Part shown: piece by piece, positions 19,984 to 22,554 of the stretch
How the letters are laid out: each line of letters opens with the position of its first letter
Numbering within the stretch: the stretch's first letter is position 1
IMG/VR virus record: IMGVR_UViG_3300036860_000164
Span: 1 to 22,554 of that record
Source: a virus
Reading direction: 5' to 3' (one strand)
DNA: 22,554 nt
The notes under the pieces: generated by a model
What the model was told of the DNA's origin: nothing
Seen by the model: the letters and a program-made list of their open reading frames with translations, nothing else
Database searches by the model: none
Program-made: the position numbers and the translations under genes

Positions 19984-20261
19984 CAGCGGCTCGCCTCCCC
20001 GGTGGCCTTGTCATAGGCGGCGATACGCTCGCGGACGTCAAGGGCCGAAGCGGTTCGCCCGTGCCATCCCACTTGGGGCGGAAGGAGAAAATCGCGGGTT
20101 ACTTCCACGACCTCCCGCGCGGCGCTCAGCTCGGCGACCAGGGCGAGCGCGAATTGTTCCAACTCAGCTATCGGTGCCCGGTACTGCACCGGGACGTAGA
20201 CGTTGTCCACCTCATAGGCCAAGTCCTGGATATGTCCCTGCGCCCGGTCAAGGTCGATCAT
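19983..20261 (-). CDS. Small helical hypothetical protein
   Basis: A 92-residue protein from ATG 20261 (ATGA overlap, GGAGGTCGCC upstream). Helices are LDRAQGHIQDLAYEVDNVYV, IAELEQFALALVAELSAARE and LDVRERIAAYDKATGEASR. Compare the YDKA end of the downstream neighbour. No recognised domain. Confidence 0.65.
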   Translation of the reverse strand: MIDLDRAQGHIQDLAYEVDNVYVPVQYRAPIAELEQFALALVAELSAAREVVEVTRDFLLPPQVGWHGRTASALDVRERIAAYDKATGEASR

Positions 20262-20449
20262 TCGGCGACCTCCTGGTGGAGCAGATCCTGCCGGCACGAG
20301 TCCAGGTCGCGGGTGAGTTCGTCCGCCAGCCGCCGGTACTTCTCCCGCAACTGGCGGGGCAACTGGGGGTCATCGCACATGGCGACCCGGCGGAGCCACC
20401 GGGCGGGGATGATCAGGTCACGATGGGTGACCCGGGTCGCGGAGGTCAT
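20258..20449 (-). CDS. Small hypothetical protein
   Basis: A 63-residue protein from ATG 20449, overlapping both neighbours as ATGA; GAGGAATCCTC lies upstream. The start (TSATRVTHRDLIIPARWLRR) is strand-like, the rest helical and charged (LREKYRRLADELTRDLDSCR). No recognised domain. Confidence 0.6.
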   Translation of the reverse strand: MTSATRVTHRDLIIPARWLRRVAMCDDPQLPRQLREKYRRLADELTRDLDSCRQDLLHQEVAE

Positions 20450-20676
20450 GAGGATTCCTCCCCGGGGTCGCTGTTCATCTCCAGTTCGGCGGCGGTCATC
20501 GCTCGGTGATGCGCGCGTATCGTCTCCAGCGTCTTTAGCCGTTTGCGTGCTCTCCAGGTCTGGTAGACCCGCTGTTGCGTGGGCCGGCTCACCCGCGCCC
20601 AGTGCTTTGGGCAGGCGAGCTTGTCCATCGCGACTTCGATCTCGCATCCGTTTGCTGGGCAGACATGTGTGGCCAT
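20446..20676 (-). CDS. Small zinc-binding phage protein (C-x4-C...C..HW type)
   Basis: A 76-residue protein from ATG 20676 (TGATG overlap). HVCPANGCEIEVAMDKLACP, then KHWARVSRPTQQRVYQTWRA is the pattern of a small actinophage family with CP..GC, then C..HW and a basic helix, probably one zinc site and a nucleic-acid-facing helix. Function unknown. Confidence 0.75.
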   Translation of the reverse strand: MATHVCPANGCEIEVAMDKLACPKHWARVSRPTQQRVYQTWRARKRLKTLETIRAHHRAMTAAELEMNSDPGEESS

Positions 20677-20876
20677 CAGCCCACCTCCCCGTGGCGACGC
20701 TGATGGGTACGAACCGCGGCATAGATCGCCTGGAGGTCGTCGAGGTTGGCGTGCCGCTCGGTCTCGTTGCGGCCGAGCGCGCGGCTGGCGCCAATCCGCA
20801 GGGCGAGCTCATCGAGCCGGGCCATGGCGATGTCGAGTTCGACGATGCTCGGCAGCGGCGGCGCAGCGGCGGCCAT
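20676..20876 (-). CDS. Small helical hypothetical protein
   Basis: A 66-residue protein from ATG 20876, joined on both sides by TGATG overlaps. It is helical: LPSIVELDIAMARLDELALR, NLDDLQAIYAAVRTHQRRHG. Found between an HTH protein and a zinc protein. No recognised family. Confidence 0.6.
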   Translation of the reverse strand: MAAAAPPLPSIVELDIAMARLDELALRIGASRALGRNETERHANLDDLQAIYAAVRTHQRRHGEVG

Positions 20877-21115
20877 CAGCGCACCTCTTCGCCGGTGAGT
20901 TCGTTGCGGGCCACCAGCAAACCCCGGATCGCGGACTCCGGGATGCGGCGGTGCCCACCGGGCGTGACAATGCTGGGGAGCTTGCCGGCCTTGCACCAGG
21001 CGAGCACCGCCCGATGTGACACGTTCAGCCGGAGGGCGACCTCGCTGGGCTTCAGCAGGGGTTCCTGGTCGCCTACCTCCGGGGGGCGTCGCCAGGGACG
21101 CTGGGTCTGTGCCAT
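20876..21115 (-). CDS. Excisionase/MerR-like helix-turn-helix DNA-binding protein
   Basis: A 79-residue protein from ATG 21115 with AGGAGG at 8 nt, the strongest ribosome-binding site of this part. LLKPSEVALRLNVSHRAVLA, WCKAGKLPSIVTPGGHRRIP is a clear HTH_17 (BldC/excisionase/MerR-like) winged HTH, with HRRI as the wing. It could be an excisionase, a repressor or an activator; no integrase lies in the window to favour excision. A 67-nt gap with an inverted repeat precedes it. Confidence 0.88.
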   Translation of the reverse strand: MAQTQRPWRRPPEVGDQEPLLKPSEVALRLNVSHRAVLAWCKAGKLPSIVTPGGHRRIPESAIRGLLVARNELTGEEVR

Positions 21116-21142
21116 ATACTGTCCTCCTGGGGTTCCAGTTGG

Positions 21143-21175
21143 CGGCGCCGGGTTTGGATAGGGGGCTCGGCGCCG
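21143..21175. promoter_or_regulatory. Paired CGGCGCCG palindromes upstream of the HTH gene
   Basis: CGGCGCCG occurs at 21143-21150 and 21168-21175, itself palindromic, with 17 nt between. The centres are 25 bp apart. It lies in the only sizeable gap (21116-21182) of the right-hand operon. It may be an operator (self-control by the HTH protein) or an RNA hairpin that ends or slows transcription. Confidence 0.45.
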
Positions 21176-21182
21176 TTGGCGT

Positions 21183-21377
21183 TCACGGATTGGCTGTCCT
21201 CCCGGTCGTCGTGGCGGGCCTCTCGGACCCTGAGCAGCGCCGTTTCACCGTGCCGGCGCCGACCGAGGTGACCGCGCGGGCGGAGACCTTGAGGACGAGG
21301 TAGTGGACGGCGAGGGTGCCGTCGGAACGGACCTGCGCCTTCTGTTGGCAGTGGTTGCAGGTGACGGTCGCGGTCAT
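21183..21377 (-). CDS. Small zinc-ribbon-like protein
   Basis: A 64-residue protein from ATG 21377 (ATGA overlap with the methyltransferase). It has VTCNHCQQKAQVRSDGTLAV, HYLVLKVSARAVTS and KRRCSGSERPA: a Cys pair, a His and a later Cys-x-Gly-Ser, as in small actinophage proteins with a C..C...H...C.GS pattern. Function unknown. Confidence 0.65.
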   Translation of the reverse strand: MTATVTCNHCQQKAQVRSDGTLAVHYLVLKVSARAVTSVGAGTVKRRCSGSERPATTTGRTANP

Positions 21378-22036
21378 GCGGCACGCTCCCGGACAGCGCC
21401 GAGCAAGAACTCCCCAATGAGGGTTGTGTAAGCAGGCGGGATCGCCTGGGAGAGCTCGTCCACGGTCATCCAGTCGATGCCCATCGCCTCACGCCAGCTG
21501 GCGACCGGCTGCCCGGCCTGGCCGCCGCCGAACACGTAGCAGAATGCCGTGGCGATCTCCCGGCCGTGTTGGCGGATGCGGTATCGCTTGGCGTGCGCGC
21601 CGTGGGCGCAGCCAGGGGACATGAGCGGAATGGTCGCCTCGAACAGCCGATGTCGCTTCAGGGGCAGGCCGAAGGCCGAGCCGCAGAGCATGACGGGGTC
21701 GCGGAGATACGGCCGGGCCTCCATGATGTTCTCGATCACCCAGGGGACGCCGGCCTCCTGGAGCCGCTGGCGAATCGCGGGGATCAGGTTGAGGTGGTTA
21801 CCCTGCGACCCGCTGACGTTGGTCAGCTTGGCGTGGAACTGGCAGGGCGGGCTAGCGTGGATCGCGGCGAACCCGTCCAGCGGGTAGGTGAGCGCGTCGG
21901 CCTGGTGGAACTCGTCGCCGGCGTAGCGGGGTTGCGGCTCTAGGTCGACCCCGGTGACGTGGAACCCGGCGAGTTGGTATCCGCGGGCACTGCCTCCGGC
22001 CCCGGAAAAGAGATCCAGTAAGCGGGGCCGGCTCAT
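21374..22036 (-). CDS. C5-cytosine DNA methyltransferase, short phage type
   Basis: A 220-residue protein from ATG 22036 (ATGA overlap). Motif I is LLDLFSGAGGSARGYQLAGF (SAM binding), motif IV is HASPPCQ with the catalytic Cys near residue 65, motif VI WVIENIMEA (ENI in place of ENV), motif VIII KRHRLFE, and near the end QAIPPAYTTLIGEFLLGAV (motif X-like). It would methylate cytosine at C5 in phage DNA, probably against host restriction. It is far shorter than bacterial enzymes (over 300 residues) and has almost no target-recognition domain; no partner restriction gene is seen. Confidence 0.88.
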   Translation of the reverse strand: MSRPRLLDLFSGAGGSARGYQLAGFHVTGVDLEPQPRYAGDEFHQADALTYPLDGFAAIHASPPCQFHAKLTNVSGSQGNHLNLIPAIRQRLQEAGVPWVIENIMEARPYLRDPVMLCGSAFGLPLKRHRLFEATIPLMSPGCAHGAHAKRYRIRQHGREIATAFCYVFGGGQAGQPVASWREAMGIDWMTVDELSQAIPPAYTTLIGEFLLGAVRERAA

Positions 22037-22188
22037 CGGTGGGCCCTGCGGTAGGTGGTGGGGTCGCCGACCCGGTACGGCGGCGTGGGCGGGGTGGGGC
22101 GGTGGCCGGCGTGGATGAGCCTGCCGTCCCCGACCGCCAGCAGCAGCGACCCGGCCAGGTAGCCGACGACGATGAGCACGACGGTCAT
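22033..22188 (-). CDS. Small membrane protein (51 aa)
   Basis: A 51-residue protein from ATG 22188 (TAATG overlap, GGGGGGATC upstream). The first 20 residues (TVVLIVVGYLAGSLLLAVGD) form one transmembrane helix or signal anchor; the rest is basic and Pro-rich (AGHRPTPPTPPYRVGD). Function unknown. Confidence 0.65.
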   Translation of the reverse strand: MTVVLIVVGYLAGSLLLAVGDGRLIHAGHRPTPPTPPYRVGDPTTYRRAHR

Positions 22189-22554
22189 TACAAGATCCCC
22201 CCTGGGATGTTGATGTTGGTGATGGGGCCGGAGAGGCGGAACTCGGTCCACTCGTCAATGACGATGGGCTGATGGTCCGAGGCGGAGGCGATCCACCTAC
22301 CAAAGGGCGCGGCCGTCGCCGGTCCCGCCACCTCCGCCTCGGACGTGGAAACCGGGCGGGTCTCGGACCGCTCACCGTCGGGAGCCCTCTCCCTAGGGCT
22401 GCAACCGTTGGTGGGGTCGGCACCATTGGCCATGGCGCCGTCCGAGACCCGCCCGGGAACCGGCGGGGCGACATGGGCGGAGCAGTACTCGAGCGCTTCC
22501 CCGTCGATGACAAGGACGTTGGTGGTGGGTTCGCCGCACTGGAGGCAGGTGCTG
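22188..22554 (-). CDS. Zinc-ribbon protein with disordered linker (partial, N-terminus outside window)
   Basis: The frame is open to the window edge, so the start is not seen. At the visible N-terminal end, TCLQCGEPTTNVLVIDGEAL, then EYCSAHVAPP is a zinc ribbon (CxxC...C..H). A polar linker rich in Pro, Ser, Asp and Glu follows (about 50 residues), then a strand-rich end (IVIDEWTEFRLSGPITNINI). ATG 22433 inside could start a shorter form, but it would lose the zinc part. The linker DNA holds two long inverted repeats. Function unknown. Confidence 0.6.
   Translation of the reverse strand, partial: STCLQCGEPTTNVLVIDGEALEYCSAHVAPPVPGRVSDGAMANGADPTNGCSPRERAPDGERSETRPVSTSEAEVAGPATAAPFGRWIASASDHQPIVIDEWTEFRLSGPITNINIPGGIL
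22275..22344. repeat. 14-bp perfect inverted repeat, 42-nt spacer
   Basis: GTCCGAGGCGGAGG (22275-22288) and CCTCCGCCTCGGAC (22331-22344), inside the linker-coding part of the last gene. Confidence 0.88.
22352..22456. repeat. 17-bp perfect inverted repeat, 71-nt spacer
   Basis: CCGGGCGGGTCTCGGAC (22352-22368) and GTCCGAGACCCGCCCGG (22440-22456). The spacer holds a smaller one, AGCCCT (22383-22388) with AGGGCT (22395-22400). Confidence 0.88.

Noticed and set aside
19311-21161. 616-codon open frame on the plus strand, opposite the small-gene operon
   Set aside because: It runs antisense to eight or more coupled genes with good starts, has low-complexity Arg/Pro/Ser composition and no domain; long antisense frames are common in GC-rich DNA.
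22275-22456. Shared 7-mer GTCCGAG in the 12.7 kb and 22.3 kb repeat clusters as a common protein site
   Set aside because: The 7-mer also occurs elsewhere (for example near 2005, 5389, 7408, 9085) at about the rate expected for this composition.
1-22554. CRISPR arrays, tRNA or rRNA genes, integrase or attachment site
   Set aside because: No regularly spaced repeats, no tRNA-like cloverleaf and no recombinase motifs were found by reading both strands.

Overview
The window looks like part of a tailed-phage genome (Caudoviricetes, siphovirus-like HK97-type head genes) or prophage from a high-GC actinobacterium. The evidence is GC-rich sequence with strong G/C at third codon positions, a WhiB-type four-cysteine Fe-S regulator, and a head cassette (HNH, terminase, portal, S78 protease, HK97-fold capsid) in the usual actinophage order. 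Every gene I can support reads on the minus strand, so transcription runs from 22554 toward 1. No integrase, attachment site, lysis gene, tail gene or tRNA is visible, so phage versus prophage cannot be decided, and I cannot name the host genus.

Right to middle (22554 to 9559) is an almost gapless early-type operon of about 40 small genes joined by ATGA, GTGA, TTGA, TGATG or 8-nt overlaps. It holds a short C5-cytosine methyltransferase, an excisionase/MerR-like HTH protein, a WhiB regulator with an HNH gene inserted beside it, a phage protein perhaps related to ssDNA-annealing recombinases, a winged-helix replisome-organizer-like initiator with strong inverted repeats in its linker DNA, a DUF7352-like protein, and about 20 tiny Cys-rich, probably zinc-binding proteins of unknown role.

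Middle to left (9558 to 2334) begins with a plausible sigma70-type promoter (9453-9481). It is followed by an HNH gene, a G-rich non-coding gap of 126 nt (9009-9134) that could hold the packaging site, a second HNH gene, the terminase small and large subunits, a one-helix membrane protein, portal, an unusually long prohead protease, and the major capsid protein. A perfect 12-bp hairpin terminator follows the capsid gene. Left of it come a four-zinc-ribbon HNH gene with a hairpin over its ribosome-binding site, three small genes, and a glycosyltransferase cut by the window edge.

The most unusual points are: long perfect inverted repeats that fall in linker-coding DNA of three separate genes (12.7, 17.2 and 22.3 kb), the first a candidate replication origin inside its own initiator gene; near-identical direct repeats placed exactly at gene stop/start junctions, including a pair that brackets a free-standing HNH gene; a paralogous pair of larger Cys-rich genes with a 28-nt identical block; a small gene split by a one-base frameshift; and several genes too short for ordinary ORF calling (26, 36, 57, 52 and 58 aa).
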